Shown here: one piece after another, positions 1 to 8,774 of the stretch | How the letters are laid out: every line of letters starts with the position of its first letter | How positions within the stretch are numbered: position 1 is the first letter of the stretch | The notes under the pieces: model-generated | Seen by the model: the letters and a program-made list of their open reading frames with translations, nothing else | What the model was told of the DNA's origin: nothing | The model's database searches: none | Assembly: GCA_963710135.1 (NCBI GenBank) | Contig: CAVPYY010000010.1 | Span: 124,001-188,000 of the forward strand | DNA length: 64,000 bases | Direction: 5' to 3' | Source: SG8-30 sp963710135 | GTDB taxonomy: Bacteria > Pseudomonadota > Gammaproteobacteria > Steroidobacterales > Steroidobacteraceae | Program-made: the position numbers and the translations under genes

Positions 1-1
1 G

Positions 2-455
2 GACGGCGCCAGCCTCGACACCTATCTCGTGCTCGAGGACAACGGCCTGGCGATCAACGACGGCGAGCGCCTGGCGTCCATCGTGGCGACGCTCGAGCGC
101 GTGGTGTCCGAGCGCGAGGCCCCGACGCCGACCGTGACGCGCCGCGCGCCGCGCCAGGTGCGCATGTTCACGACCGCCACCGAGCTGACCTTCAGTGACG
201 ACCCGACCGCACCGGCGCACCATTCTCGAGCTGGTCGCGGCCGACCGGCCGGGCCTGCTGTGCGAGATCGGCAAGGTGCTGTGGTCCGAGCGCGTCGACC
301 TGCACGGCGCCAAGATCATGACCGTCGGCGAACGCGCCGAAGACGTGTTCTACCTGACCGACGAGAACGGCGCGCCGCTCGACTCCGAATCGTCAGACGC
401 AGCCTGTCGGAGATCCTTGCGCCAGGCGCTGGACCGGCGCATGGCGGCAGCCTGA
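2..455 (+). CDS. glnD: PII uridylyltransferase/uridylyl-removing enzyme, C-terminal end (partial, frameshifted)
   Basis: This is the C-terminal end of GlnD, the bifunctional enzyme that uridylylates and deuridylylates PII proteins in response to glutamine. Only the ACT-domain part is present because the gene runs off the left edge. The second ACT domain is recognisable from ELVAADRPGLLCEIGKVL, followed by KIMTVGERAEDVFYLTD. The reading frame shifts once near position 205, between FSDD and the TILELVAADRPGLL segment, and the last 20 residues look slightly scrambled. The stop at 453-455 lies 3 bases before the dapC start. The glnD-dapC-dapD order is familiar from several gammaproteobacteria. 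Identification is firm for the family; the frameshift is most simply a sequencing error. Confidence 0.85.
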
Positions 456-458
456 CGA

Positions 459-1678
459 ATGAATCCGGACCTGGCGCGGCTTCAGCCCTACCCCTTCGAA
501 CGACTCGCCAGCCTGATCCGCCGGCATCGAGCCGCCGGCGGCGCTGCGCGCCCGATACGCCTCACCATCGGCGAACCCAACCACGCACCGCCGCCCTTCG
601 TGCTGGAGCGGCTGCGCGGCTTCGCTCGACGGCATGGGGCGCTATCCGTCGACCGCCGGCCTGCCCGCCCTGCGCGGCGCCTGCGCCGGCTGGCTGGAGC
701 GACGCTTCCGCCTGGCCGCCGGCGCGTCGACCCGGAGCGCATGGTGTTGCCGGTGAATGGCACGCGCGAGGCGCTGTTCTCGTTCGTGCAGGCCGTCGTT
801 CGACCGCGCGCGCGGCGGCCTGGTGCCGATGCCGAATCCGTTCTACCAGATCTACGAGGGCGCGGCCCTGCTCGCCGGCGCCGAGCCCTGCTATCTGCCG
901 ACCACGGCGGCGACCGGCTGGCTGCCCGACCTCGACGCGGTGCCGGACGAGCACCTGGCGGCGCTGCCAGCTGCTGTTCCTGTGCACGCCCGGCAATCCG
1001 AGCGGCGCGGTCATGGGCCTCGATTATCTCGGGCGCGCGCTCGAACTGGCCGATCGCCACGACTTCGTGGTCGCCTCCGACGAGTGCTACTCGGAGATCT
1101 ACCCCGACGAGGCCGCGCCGCCGCCGGGATTGCTCGAGGCGAGCGCGCGGCTCGGCCGGCCCGGCTTCGAGCGCTGCGTGTCGTTTCACAGCCTGTCGAA
1201 GCGCTCGAGTCTCCCGGGGCTGCGCTCCGGATTCGTCGCCGGCGATGCGGCCGTGCTCGGCGAGTACCTGCTCTATCGCACCTACCACGGCTGCGCCATG
1301 GCCGAACCGGTGCAGGAGGCGAGCATCGCGGCCTGGTCGGACGAGGCCCACGTGGTCGCCAACCGTGCCCTGTATCGCCAGTCCTTCGACGCCGCGCTCG
1401 CGCTGCTGCAGCCGGTGCTGGACGTGGCGCGCCCGGCCGGCGCGTTCTACCTCTGGCCCGAGGCCCCGGGCGGCGATGACGCGGCCTTCGCCCGCGCCCT
1501 GTATGCCGCCACCAACGTGCTGGTGCTGCCGGGCTCCTACCTCGGCCGCGAAGCGGACGGCGCCAACCCGGCGCGCGGGCGCCTGAGGATTTCGCTGGTC
1601 GCCAGTGCCGACCAGTGCCGCGAGGCGGCCGCCCGCATCCGCCGATTCATCGACGAGGAAGGACCATGGACCACCTGA
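459..1678 (+). CDS. dapC: Succinyldiaminopimelate transaminase (multiply frameshifted)
   Basis: DapC is a PLP-dependent class I/II aminotransferase that makes N-succinyl-LL-2,6-diaminopimelate from its keto precursor in the succinylase branch of lysine and cell-wall DAP synthesis. The start reads MNPDLARLQPYPFERLASL, with IRLTIGEPNHAPP typical of the family. Later landmarks are PMPNPFYQIYEGAALLAGAE, FLCTPGNPSGAV, ASDECYSEIYPDE and the PLP-lysine segment SLSKRSSLPGLRSGF. The pieces lie in all three forward frames, with shifts near 620, 700, 800 and 970, so no single frame encodes it. Residue conservation is good on both sides of each shift, which argues for base-calling errors over decay. The 3' end overlaps the dapD start by 13 bases, suggesting co-translation. 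It is followed directly by dapD, which uses the preceding metabolite. Confidence 0.85.
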
Positions 1679-2484
1679 AGACAGTCATCGACGAGGCGTT
1701 CGAGCGCCGCGGCACGCTCAGTCCCGGCGACGTGCCGCACGAACTGGCGGTGGCGATCGACGAGTGCCTCGAGCTGCTCGACTCCGGCCGCGCGCGCGTT
1801 GCCGAGAAGCGCGACGGCGGGTGGGTGGTCAACGAGTGGCTGAAGAAGGCCGTGCTGCTGTACTTCCGCACCCACGACAACACCGTCATCGAGGGCGGCT
1901 ACACCCGCCACTACGACAAGGTACCGCTCAAGTATGCCGGCACGAGTCCCGAGCGCTTTCGCGAGGGCGGCGTGCGCGTGGTGCCCAACGCCATCGCCCG
2001 CAAGGGCGCCTACATCGCCCCCAACGTCGTGCTGATGCCGAGCTACGTGAACATCGGCGCCTACGTCGACAGCGGCACGATGGTCGACACCTGGTCCACC
2101 GTCGGCTCCTGCGCGCAGATCGGCCGCAACGTGCACCTGTCGGGCGGCGTGGGCATCGGCGGGGTGCTCGAACCGCTGCAGGCGAGCCCGACCATCATCG
2201 AGGACGACTGCTTCATCGGCGCCCGTTCGGAAATCGTCGAGGGGGTCATCGTCGAGACCGGCGCGGTGGTCTCGATGGGCGTCTACATCGGCGCCAGCAC
2301 CCGCATCTACGATCGCGCCACCGGCCAGATCCACTATGGCCGCGTGCCGGCCGGCTCGGTGGTGGTGCCCGGCAGCCTGCCCGCCTCGGACGGCACGCAC
2401 TCGCTCTATTGCGCCGTGATCGTCAAGCGCGTCGATGCGCAGACGCGGGCGAAGACGAGTGTGAATGAGCTGCTGCGGATGTGA
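1666..2484 (+). CDS. dapD: Tetrahydrodipicolinate N-succinyltransferase
   Basis: DapD transfers succinate from succinyl-CoA to tetrahydrodipicolinate, the committed step of the succinylase DAP pathway. The 272-residue product matches the usual length (about 274). The start MDHLKTVIDEAFERR is preceded by the strong site AGGAAGG and overlaps the end of dapC. The N-terminal part carries VVNEWLKKAVLLYFR. From about residue 105 the left-handed beta-helix hexapeptide repeats run through GAYIAPNVVLMPSYVNIGAY and GGVGIGGVLEPL, followed by the C-terminal PGSLPASDG strand. The frame is fully open, unlike dapC. It probably forms one transcript with glnD-dapC. The next dap gene (dapE) lies 4.7 kb away on the other side of the pst operon. 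Confidence 0.97.
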   Translation: MDHLKTVIDEAFERRGTLSPGDVPHELAVAIDECLELLDSGRARVAEKRDGGWVVNEWLKKAVLLYFRTHDNTVIEGGYTRHYDKVPLKYAGTSPERFREGGVRVVPNAIARKGAYIAPNVVLMPSYVNIGAYVDSGTMVDTWSTVGSCAQIGRNVHLSGGVGIGGVLEPLQASPTIIEDDCFIGARSEIVEGVIVETGAVVSMGVYIGASTRIYDRATGQIHYGRVPAGSVVVPGSLPASDGTHSLYCAVIVKRVDAQTRAKTSVNELLRM

Positions 2485-2490
2485 CGTCCG

Positions 2491-3162
2491 CTACTTCCCA
2501 GCCAGGTACACCACCCCGTCCGCCAGGTTCTTGGCGTGATCGCCGATGCGTTCCAGCGCCTTGATGACGAATACCGTGTTGATGGTGTGCTGCACCGTGC
2601 GCGGATCCTCGATCACCAGCGACACGAGATGGCGCATGCTGTGGCGGAACTGCTCGTCCAGCGCGCGGTCCCGCGCGCGCACCTCGAGCGCCGCCTCGAC
2701 GTCGAGCTCGTCGAAGGCGCGGATCGCGTCGCGCAGCATCGCCACGGCCAGCGCCGCCATGCGCTCCACGTCGCGATAGAACTGCCGCAAGGGCGCGCGG
2801 GCGCCGGCGGCGCGGATCTCGGTGCCGTAGACGGCGATCTTGCGGGCCTCGTCGCCGACGCGCTCGAGATCCCGCACCGCGCGGCCCACCGCCATGACCA
2901 CCCGTAGGTCGCCCGCCACCGGCTGCCGCTGCGCCAGCACCTTGACGGTCTCCTCGGTAAGCTGGACGTCGTACTCGTCCATCCGCGGCTCGCGCTCGAC
3001 CACGCCACGGGCAATGTCATCGTCGCTGTCGACCAGCGACTTGACCGCGGCCTCGACCTGGCGGAGCGCCAGCCCGCCCATTTCCAGCAGCGACAAGCGC
3101 AGCGCGCCGAGGTCGCTGTCGAAGCGCCGGACGATGTGGCCTTCGGTGGTGGGATCGATCAT
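2491..3162 (-). CDS. phoU: Phosphate transport regulator PhoU (pst operon copy)
   Basis: PhoU is a cytoplasmic all-helical protein that links the PstSCAB transporter to the PhoR sensor and represses the Pho regulon when phosphate is plentiful. The 223-residue product has two three-helix PhoU repeats. Each contains the metal-binding type signature seen here as DLERVGDEARKIA and ALERIGDHAKNLADGV. The ATG at 3162 is preferred to an upstream TTG at 3168. The gene follows pstB by 10 bases, so it ends a pstC-pstA-pstB-phoU operon. It faces dapD tail to tail with only 6 bases between. A second, longer phoU lies at 8771-9505. Confidence 0.95.
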   Translation of the reverse strand: MIDPTTEGHIVRRFDSDLGALRLSLLEMGGLALRQVEAAVKSLVDSDDDIARGVVEREPRMDEYDVQLTEETVKVLAQRQPVAGDLRVVMAVGRAVRDLERVGDEARKIAVYGTEIRAAGARAPLRQFYRDVERMAALAVAMLRDAIRAFDELDVEAALEVRARDRALDEQFRHSMRHLVSLVIEDPRTVQHTINTVFVIKALERIGDHAKNLADGVVYLAGK

Positions 3163-3172
3163 CCGCAACCCG

Positions 3173-4045
3173 CTATCCGAACCGCCCCGTGATGTAGTCC
3201 TCGGTCAGCTTGTGGCGCGGATTGGTGAAGATCAGGTCGGTGGGGCCGACCTCGATCAGGTCGCCGAGATGGAAGTAGGCGGTGCGCTGCGAGACGCGGG
3301 CGGCCTGCTGCATCGAGTGGGTCACGATGCAGATGGCGTAGTTCTGCTTGAGCTCGTCGATCAGGTCCTCGATGCGCGCGGTCGCGATCGGGTCGAGCGC
3401 CGAGCAGGGCTCGTCCATCAGAATGACTTCCGGGTTGACCGCGATGGTGCGCGCGATGCACAGCCGCTGCTGCTGGCCGCCGGACAGTGCCGTCCCGGGC
3501 TGCTCGAGGCGGTCCTTGACCTCCTCCCACAGTCCCGCCCGCTGCAGGCTGGTCTGCACGATCTCGTCGAGCTCGGTGCGGTCGGCGGCGAGCCCGTGAA
3601 TGCGCGGCCCGTAGGCGACGTTCTCGTAGACCGACTTCGGGAACGGGTTCGGCTTCTGGAAGACCATGCCGACGCGGGCGCGCAGCTGCACCACGTCCTG
3701 GCGCTTGTCGTAGATGTCCTGGCCGTCGAGCGCGATGGCGCCGGTGACCTTGGCGGTCGGGATGGTGTCGTTGAGACGGTTCAGGCAGCGCAGGAAGGTG
3801 CTCTTGCCGCAGCCCGACGGGCCGATCATGGAAATGACCTCGTTCTTCGCGATGTCGAGGCTGACGTCGCGAATGGCGTGCTTGTTGCCGTAGTGAACGT
3901 TTACGTTCCGGCACACCATGACCGGATCCTTCGCGGTGATGTCACCGACGGTCTTGCGCACGGACTCCTCGCGCTCCGGCGGGGCCGCGGTCGGGCCGGT
4001 CGCGGTCAGGCTTCGTCGCACCGCTTCAGCAGACACACCACTCAT
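3173..4045 (-). CDS. pstB: Phosphate ABC transporter ATP-binding protein PstB
   Basis: PstB is the ATPase subunit of the high-affinity phosphate importer. The 290-residue product starts MSGVSAEAVRRSL, 9 bases after the good ribosome site GAGGAGAG. This start is preferred because an open frame extending upstream to 4750 overlaps pstA in a shadow frame. A roughly 40-residue N-terminal extension precedes the ABC core. Visible motifs are Walker A GPSGCGKST, the Q-loop region MVFQKPNPFPKS, the signature LSGGQQQRLCIARTIAV and Walker B VILMDEPCSALDP, followed by the H-loop VTHSM. The gene lies between pstA (33-base gap) and phoU. Confidence 0.97.
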   Translation of the reverse strand: MSGVSAEAVRRSLTATGPTAAPPEREESVRKTVGDITAKDPVMVCRNVNVHYGNKHAIRDVSLDIAKNEVISMIGPSGCGKSTFLRCLNRLNDTIPTAKVTGAIALDGQDIYDKRQDVVQLRARVGMVFQKPNPFPKSVYENVAYGPRIHGLAADRTELDEIVQTSLQRAGLWEEVKDRLEQPGTALSGGQQQRLCIARTIAVNPEVILMDEPCSALDPIATARIEDLIDELKQNYAICIVTHSMQQAARVSQRTAYFHLGDLIEVGPTDLIFTNPRHKLTEDYITGRFG

Positions 4046-4077
4046 GTTCGACTCTCCTCGCTTGGCATCGTCGGCGC

Positions 4078-5400
4078 TCATGTCCAGCGACGCTCGAATT
4101 TCTGGCGCAGCACGACCGCCGTCGCATTCATGATCAACAGGAAGCCCAGGAGCACGATGATTGCCCCGGACGTGCGCTCCAGGAACGCCCGTTCCGGGCT
4201 GTCCGCCCACAGGTAGACCTGCACCGGCAGCACCGTCGCGGGGTCGGTAAAACTCCCCGGCACGTCGACGATGAACGCCACCATGCCGATCATGAGGAGC
4301 GGCGCCGACTCGCCCAGCGCGCGGGCCATGCCGATGATCGCGCCGGTCAGCATGCCGGGCATCGCGAGCGGCAGCACGTGGTGCGCCACGGTCTGCACCT
4401 CGGAGGCGCCCATGCCGAGCGCGGCCTCGCGTATCGACGGCGGCACGCCCTTGAGCGCCGCGCGGCTGGCGATGATGATGGTCGGCAGCGTCATCAAGGT
4501 CAGCACCAGTCCGCCCACCAGCGGCGCCGAACGCGGCAGCCCGAACAGCTGGATGAACACCGCGAGTCCCAGCAGGCCGAAGACGATCGACGGTACCGCC
4601 GCCAGATTGTTGATGTTGACCTCGATGAAGTCGGTCCAGCGGTTCTTCGGCGCGAACTCCTCGAGGTACACCGCCGCCGCGACGCCGATCGGGAACGACA
4701 GCAGCAGCGTCACCACCAGCGTGAAGAACGAGCCCATCACCGCGCCCCATACGCCCGCCTGCTCGGGCTCGCGCGAGTCGCCGTGGGTGAAGAAACCGCG
4801 GTTGAAGCGCAGTGCCAGGCTGCCGTCCGCGAGCAGCGCGTCGATCCAGGCCACGTCCTGGTCGGACAAGCCGCGGGTGTCCTCCGGCAGGTCCCGCTCG
4901 ATCTTGCCCTTCATCAACAGGTCGACGCGGTCGTTGACCAGGAACCAGTAGGACTCGGTGCGCCCGATCAGCGCCGGATCGGCGAGTACACGCTTGCGCA
5001 GCTCGAACTGGCCCGCATCGCTCATCAGCGCATACAGCGCACGCAGGTTGCTGCGGCCCTCGACCTCCGGGAACCGCTCGCGCAGCGCGGCGCGGATCAC
5101 CTGGTTGTAGTCCGCCGAGGACAGCGTGTCCGGGTCGCGCGTGCCCGCCGGATCGATGATTTCCGGGTCGTAGGTGACCTCGAGCTTGACGTAGCTCTGC
5201 GCGAACACCGTCCAGCCGTTGGAGAAGATGCTGGCGAACAGGAACGCCACGGCGATGAGGCCGACGGACACGGCGGCGATACCGTAGGCCCTGAAACGCC
5301 GCTCAGCGCGATAGCGGCGTCTGAGGCCGGCCTCGACCAGGCGCCGCGTCCGCTGGGTCGCCGTCTCGGCCGCGGCGGGAATGGCTGTCGGGTTATTCAT
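4078..5400 (-). CDS. pstA: Phosphate ABC transporter permease PstA (long N-terminal form)
   Basis: PstA is one of the two membrane permease subunits of the phosphate importer. The 440-residue product starts MNNPTAIPAAAETATQ and overlaps the last 8 bases of pstC, which implies coupled translation. It is longer than the roughly 300-residue E. coli protein. One membrane segment (AVSVGLIAVAFLFASIFSNG) is followed by a periplasmic insert of about 150 residues, containing DVAWIDALLADGSLALRFN, before the conserved permease domain. The permease part begins at about GVWGAVMGSFFTLVVTLLLS and holds the EAA-type loop REAALGMGASEVQTV. The large insert is typical of pstA and pstC pairs in many marine and soil gammaproteobacteria. 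Confidence 0.95.
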   Translation of the reverse strand: MNNPTAIPAAAETATQRTRRLVEAGLRRRYRAERRFRAYGIAAVSVGLIAVAFLFASIFSNGWTVFAQSYVKLEVTYDPEIIDPAGTRDPDTLSSADYNQVIRAALRERFPEVEGRSNLRALYALMSDAGQFELRKRVLADPALIGRTESYWFLVNDRVDLLMKGKIERDLPEDTRGLSDQDVAWIDALLADGSLALRFNRGFFTHGDSREPEQAGVWGAVMGSFFTLVVTLLLSFPIGVAAAVYLEEFAPKNRWTDFIEVNINNLAAVPSIVFGLLGLAVFIQLFGLPRSAPLVGGLVLTLMTLPTIIIASRAALKGVPPSIREAALGMGASEVQTVAHHVLPLAMPGMLTGAIIGMARALGESAPLLMIGMVAFIVDVPGSFTDPATVLPVQVYLWADSPERAFLERTSGAIIVLLGFLLIMNATAVVLRQKFERRWT

Positions 5401-6781
5401 ACTGCTCCCGGTACCTGCGCACCACGTGCAGCGCCACGATATTGAGGGCAAGGGTGGCGACGAACAGCACCAGCCCGAGCGCGAATGCGGCAAGGGTCTT
5501 GGGACTGTCGAACTCCTGGTCGCCCACCAGCAAGGTCACGATCTGCGTGGTCACCGTGGTCACCGCCTCGAGCGGATTGGCGGTGAGGTTGGCGCCGAGT
5601 CCCGCCGCCATCACCACGATCATGGTCTCACCAATCGCGCGCGAGATGGCCAGCAGCACGCCGCCCACGATGCCGGGCAGCGCCGCCGGCAGCACGACGC
5701 GGCGGATGGTCTCGGACTGGGTCGCGCCCAGGCCATAGGAGCCGTCCCGCAGCGACTGCGGCACCGCCGTGATCATGTCGTCGGCGAGCGAGGACACGAA
5801 CGGGATGATCATGACCCCCATCACCAGTCCGGCGGCCAGCGCGGACTCGGAGGAAACGTCGAGGCCGAACCCCTCGCCCCAGCCACGGATCGACGGCGCG
5901 ACCACCAGCGCGGCAAAGAAGCCGTAGACGACTGTCGGGATGCCGGCCAGCACCTCCAGCATCGGCTTGATGACCGAGCGCACGCGGCCGTGGGCGTACT
6001 CGGCGAGATAGATCGCGGAGAACAGCCCGACCGGCACGGCGACGAACATCGCGATACCGGCGATGAGCAGCGTGCCCGTAAACAGCGGAACCGCGCCGAA
6101 CGCCCCCGACGAGCCGACCTGGTCGGCGCGGATGGCGAGCTGCGGCGACCACTGGGTGCCGAACAGGAACTCGGTGACCGGCACCATCTGGAAGAAGCGT
6201 ATGGACTCGAACAGCACCGAGATGACGATGCCGACCGTGGTGAAGATCGCGATGGTCGAGCAGCCGATCAGCGCCCAACGGACGATGCGCTCGACACCAT
6301 TGCGGGCGCGCAGCGTGGGCGTGATCCGCCTGAGGACGATGACGCCGGCCACCAGCAGCACCACCAGGCACAGCACCGCGGCGGACAGTCGCGACAGCGA
6401 ATCGAGTTCCGCATAGCGCTGCGCGGCGGCCTGCACCTCCGGCGAGGCCAGCTCGGCCGGGACCGCGCCGGCCACCACGTTCTTGACGTCGTTCAGTACC
6501 AGCGAGAGCCGGTCCGCCGGCAGGCTCCTGACCTCGGCCGGCATCGACTCCACCACCATGCCGGTGACCACGCCGCCGTCGAAGACGTGCCAGACGGAGA
6601 GCACCAGGAAGGCGGGGATCGCGCACCAGAGTGCGGTCAGCAGCCCGTAGTAGCCGGGCAGGGAGTGCAGGTTGCGCGCCCCGCGCAGCCCGCCCACGAT
6701 CGACAGCGAGCGCGACCGGCCGAGCCGGTAGGCAATCGCCGACGCGATCAGCAGTACCAGCACCAGTGTGGACGTCTGCAT
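5393..6781 (-). CDS. pstC: Phosphate ABC transporter permease PstC (long form)
   Basis: PstC is the partner permease of PstA. The 462-residue product begins MQTSTLVLVLLIASAIAYRL with a membrane segment, then a second segment at GLLTALWCAIPAFLVLSVW. A periplasmic insert follows, containing YAELDSLSRLSAAVL, and then the binding-protein-dependent permease domain. The cytoplasmic EAA-like loop is GSYGLGATQSETIRRVVLP. It is the first gene of the pstC-pstA-pstB-phoU operon, with a candidate Pho box about 165 bases upstream of the start. The gene is fully open. Confidence 0.95.
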   Translation of the reverse strand: MQTSTLVLVLLIASAIAYRLGRSRSLSIVGGLRGARNLHSLPGYYGLLTALWCAIPAFLVLSVWHVFDGGVVTGMVVESMPAEVRSLPADRLSLVLNDVKNVVAGAVPAELASPEVQAAAQRYAELDSLSRLSAAVLCLVVLLVAGVIVLRRITPTLRARNGVERIVRWALIGCSTIAIFTTVGIVISVLFESIRFFQMVPVTEFLFGTQWSPQLAIRADQVGSSGAFGAVPLFTGTLLIAGIAMFVAVPVGLFSAIYLAEYAHGRVRSVIKPMLEVLAGIPTVVYGFFAALVVAPSIRGWGEGFGLDVSSESALAAGLVMGVMIIPFVSSLADDMITAVPQSLRDGSYGLGATQSETIRRVVLPAALPGIVGGVLLAISRAIGETMIVVMAAGLGANLTANPLEAVTTVTTQIVTLLVGDQEFDSPKTLAAFALGLVLFVATLALNIVALHVVRRYREQYE

Positions 6782-6929
6782 GCAGCGATTCCGTTGAATT
6801 CCCGCCTACTGGCGCTGCGACCGGGCAACCGTGACCGAGCCGCCGGGCCCGCGGCCCCTCTGCGACGAAGACGTTTGCTGCGAACGAAACAACAGCGACC
6901 CCTGCCGCTCTCACGGGCGGCTGCACGCA

Positions 6930-6963
6930 GTTATAGGGAGCGCATGTTACCGTTTCATTGCAG
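6930..6963 (-). promoter_or_regulatory. Candidate Pho box and -10 element for pstC
   Basis: Read on the minus strand from 6963 to 6946 the sequence is CTGCAATGAAACGGTAAC, two 7-mers separated by 4 bases, in the arrangement of PhoB half-sites (consensus CTGTCAT-N4-CTGTCAT). A TATAAC hexamer lies 10 bases further on (6935-6930), the usual Pho-box to -10 distance. The match is imperfect. Support comes from similar sites before pstS and phoB. Confidence 0.45.
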
Positions 6964-7111
6964 TCCGCAGCATTCGTAGCGACCCCGGTCTATTTTTCAA
7001 TGAGTTAAGGCGCATCGGCGCAGCCGCGAGGCCCGTCCGGAGGCGGCCCGCCAAGCGTCCGGCACCGCGCCCGGATGCGTCCTTGTGGCGACGGTCGTGG
7101 GACCTTATAAA

Positions 7112-7130
7112 GAGCGCCGGCCCGGCGCTC
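7112..7130. repeat. Short palindrome upstream of dapE
   Basis: GAGCGCCGG and CCGGCGCTC face each other around a single central base, starting 44 bases before the dapE start codon. It could be an operator or a hairpin in the dapE leader. No T-run follows on the plus strand, so a terminator is unlikely. Confidence 0.4.
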
Positions 7131-7155
7131 CGGGATGTTTCTGGTGCAGCCAACG

Positions 7156-8292
7156 ATGTCGGACACGCTCGCGCTCACCCAGGCCATGATCGCCCGTCCT
7201 TCCGTGAGCCCGGTGGACGGCGGCTGCCAGGAGCTGATGATCGCCCGGCTGGAGCCGCTCGGCTTCGAAGTCGAGCGCATGCGCTTCGGCGACGTCGACA
7301 ACTTCTGGGCCACCCGGCGCGGCGGTGACGGCCCGGTGCTGTGCCTTGCCGGCCACACCGACGTCGTACCGACGGGCCCGCTGGAGGAGTGGCGCTCCAA
7401 CCCGTTCGAGCCCTCGATCCGCGACGGGCTGCTCTACGGCCGCGGCGCCGCCGACATGAAGAGCGGCCTGGCGGCGATGGTGACCGCGGTGGAACAGTTC
7501 GTCGGGGAACATCCCGCCTATCCGGGGACGCTGGCGTTCCTGATCACCAGCGACGAGGAAGGCCCGTCCGTGGACGGCACCCGGCGCGTGGTCGAAGCCC
7601 TCTCCGCCCGCGGCCAGCGCATCGACTACTGCCTGGTCGGCGAGCCCTCCAGCGACGAGCAGTTCGGCGACACCGTCAAGATCGGCCGGCGCGGTTCATT
7701 GTCCGCCTGGCTGACCGTCCACGGCGTGCAGGGCCACGTGGCCTATCCGCACCTGGCGGAGAACCCGGTGCACGTGCTGGCGCCCGCCCTTGCCGAACTC
7801 GCGGCGCACGAGTGGGACGCCGGCAACGCGCATTTCCAGCCGACGTCGTTCCAGGTGTCGAACATCCAGGCCGGTACGGGTGCCCCGAACGTGATCCCGG
7901 GCGAGTTGAAGATGCGCTTCAACATCCGCTGGTCCCCCGAGCAGACCCTGCAGGGGCTGAAGCAGACCGTCGTCGGGATTCTCGAGCGTCACGGCGTGCG
8001 CCACAGCCTGCAGTGGTACGAGGCCGGCCTGCCCTTCTACACGCCACCCGGGGCGTTCTCGGCCGCCGTCGAACAGGCGGTGCGCGAGGTCACCGGGCTC
8101 GACACGAAGCTGACCACCGGCGGCGGCACCTCCGACGGGCGTTTCATCGCGCCCATGGGCGCACAGGTCGTCGAACTCGGGGTCGTCAACCGCAGCATCC
8201 ACAAGGTCAACGAGTGCGTGCGCGTCGAGGACATCGACCGGCTGGCAAGGACCTACCGGCGGGTGCTGGAGTTGATGCTCGCTGGCGGATAG
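7156..8292 (+). CDS. dapE: Succinyl-diaminopimelate desuccinylase
   Basis: DapE is a dinuclear zinc amidase that releases succinate from N-succinyl-LL-DAP. The 378-residue product matches the family length. MSDTLALTQAMIARPSVSP is chosen as the start; an in-frame alternative 7 codons earlier is less likely. Zinc-ligand motifs are LCLAGHTDVVPTG, GRGAADMKSG, TSDEEGPSVDGT and, near the end, the histidine in VNRSIHKVNECV. TTGGGTSDGRFI is the conserved segment of the C-terminal half. The gene overlaps the end of dsbB (opposite strand) by 40 bases. It is separated from glnD-dapC-dapD by the pst operon on the opposite strand. Confidence 0.96.
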   Translation: MSDTLALTQAMIARPSVSPVDGGCQELMIARLEPLGFEVERMRFGDVDNFWATRRGGDGPVLCLAGHTDVVPTGPLEEWRSNPFEPSIRDGLLYGRGAADMKSGLAAMVTAVEQFVGEHPAYPGTLAFLITSDEEGPSVDGTRRVVEALSARGQRIDYCLVGEPSSDEQFGDTVKIGRRGSLSAWLTVHGVQGHVAYPHLAENPVHVLAPALAELAAHEWDAGNAHFQPTSFQVSNIQAGTGAPNVIPGELKMRFNIRWSPEQTLQGLKQTVVGILERHGVRHSLQWYEAGLPFYTPPGAFSAAVEQAVREVTGLDTKLTTGGGTSDGRFIAPMGAQVVELGVVNRSIHKVNECVRVEDIDRLARTYRRVLELMLAGG

Positions 8293-8774
8293 CGGCGCCA
8301 TCCCGCCCACAGCCCGAACGCGCCCGCCACCACCGCGAACATCAGCACCCAGGCGGGCATGGACAGCCCAAGCAGGGTCCATTCGATCTTGGCGCACTCG
8401 CCGCCCGCCTTGAACACGCGGATGATCACCTGCGTGATCGGCAGCACTTCGAGCATGAAGTCGAGGTCGGCGCCGCAACCGGGCACCGACCCGGGCGGCT
8501 GCATCTGGATCCAGACGTGGCGCCCGGCCGTCGCCGCCGTGATCAGCGCCACCAGGGCGGCCAGGCTGCCGTAGATGCGCGCCCCGGTGTCGCCCGGGTT
8601 ATGCAGGGCCGCGGCGGCGAACACCAGCGCGAGTGCCGCGACTTCAACGCGCTGGAAGATGCACAGGTGGCAGGGCACCAGGCCCATGCCGTATTGCGAG
8701 TACACGGAGAAGCCGAAAGCTGCCGCGCTCGCGATTGCTCCCGCGAGGAAAGCCCGCCGCCGATCCAGCGTCAC
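8253..8774 (-). CDS. dsbB: Disulfide bond formation protein B
   Basis: DsbB is the four-helix inner-membrane protein that reoxidises DsbA and passes electrons to quinone. The 173-residue product starts with GTG at 8774, inside a GTGA overlap with the stop of the second phoU, so it is translationally coupled to it. The two redox cysteine pairs are visible as PCHLC, after the first membrane helices, and as C at PGCGADLD with C at GGECAKIEW in the second periplasmic loop. Hydrophobic stretches include VAALALVFAAAAL and LMFAVVAGAFGLWAG. The C-terminus overlaps dapE tail to tail by 40 bases. Confidence 0.93.
   Translation of the reverse strand: MTLDRRRAFLAGAIASAAAFGFSVYSQYGMGLVPCHLCIFQRVEVAALALVFAAAALHNPGDTGARIYGSLAALVALITAATAGRHVWIQMQPPGSVPGCGADLDFMLEVLPITQVIIRVFKAGGECAKIEWTLLGLSMPAWVLMFAVVAGAFGLWAGWRRYPPASINSSTRR

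Larger units (their letters stand above)
6782..7155. other. Divergent intergenic region between pstC and dapE
   Basis: This 374-base spacer separates the minus-strand pst operon from plus-strand dapE. It holds a candidate Pho box with a -10-like TATAAC (annotated separately) and, close to dapE, a perfect short palindrome at 7112-7130. I see no convincing small gene here. The dapE promoter is probably in the right half; ACCTTATAAAG at 7102-7112 is a possible -10 region. Confidence 0.5.

Noticed and set aside
3173..4750. A single 525-codon frame suggesting a PstA-PstB fusion
   Set aside because: The upstream half is an out-of-frame reading of pstA; the real PstB starts at 4045 after a strong ribosome site.
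5381..6979. A 532-codon plus-strand open frame opposite pstC
   Set aside because: His/Arg/Asp-rich shadow frame of the permease gene, with no domain.
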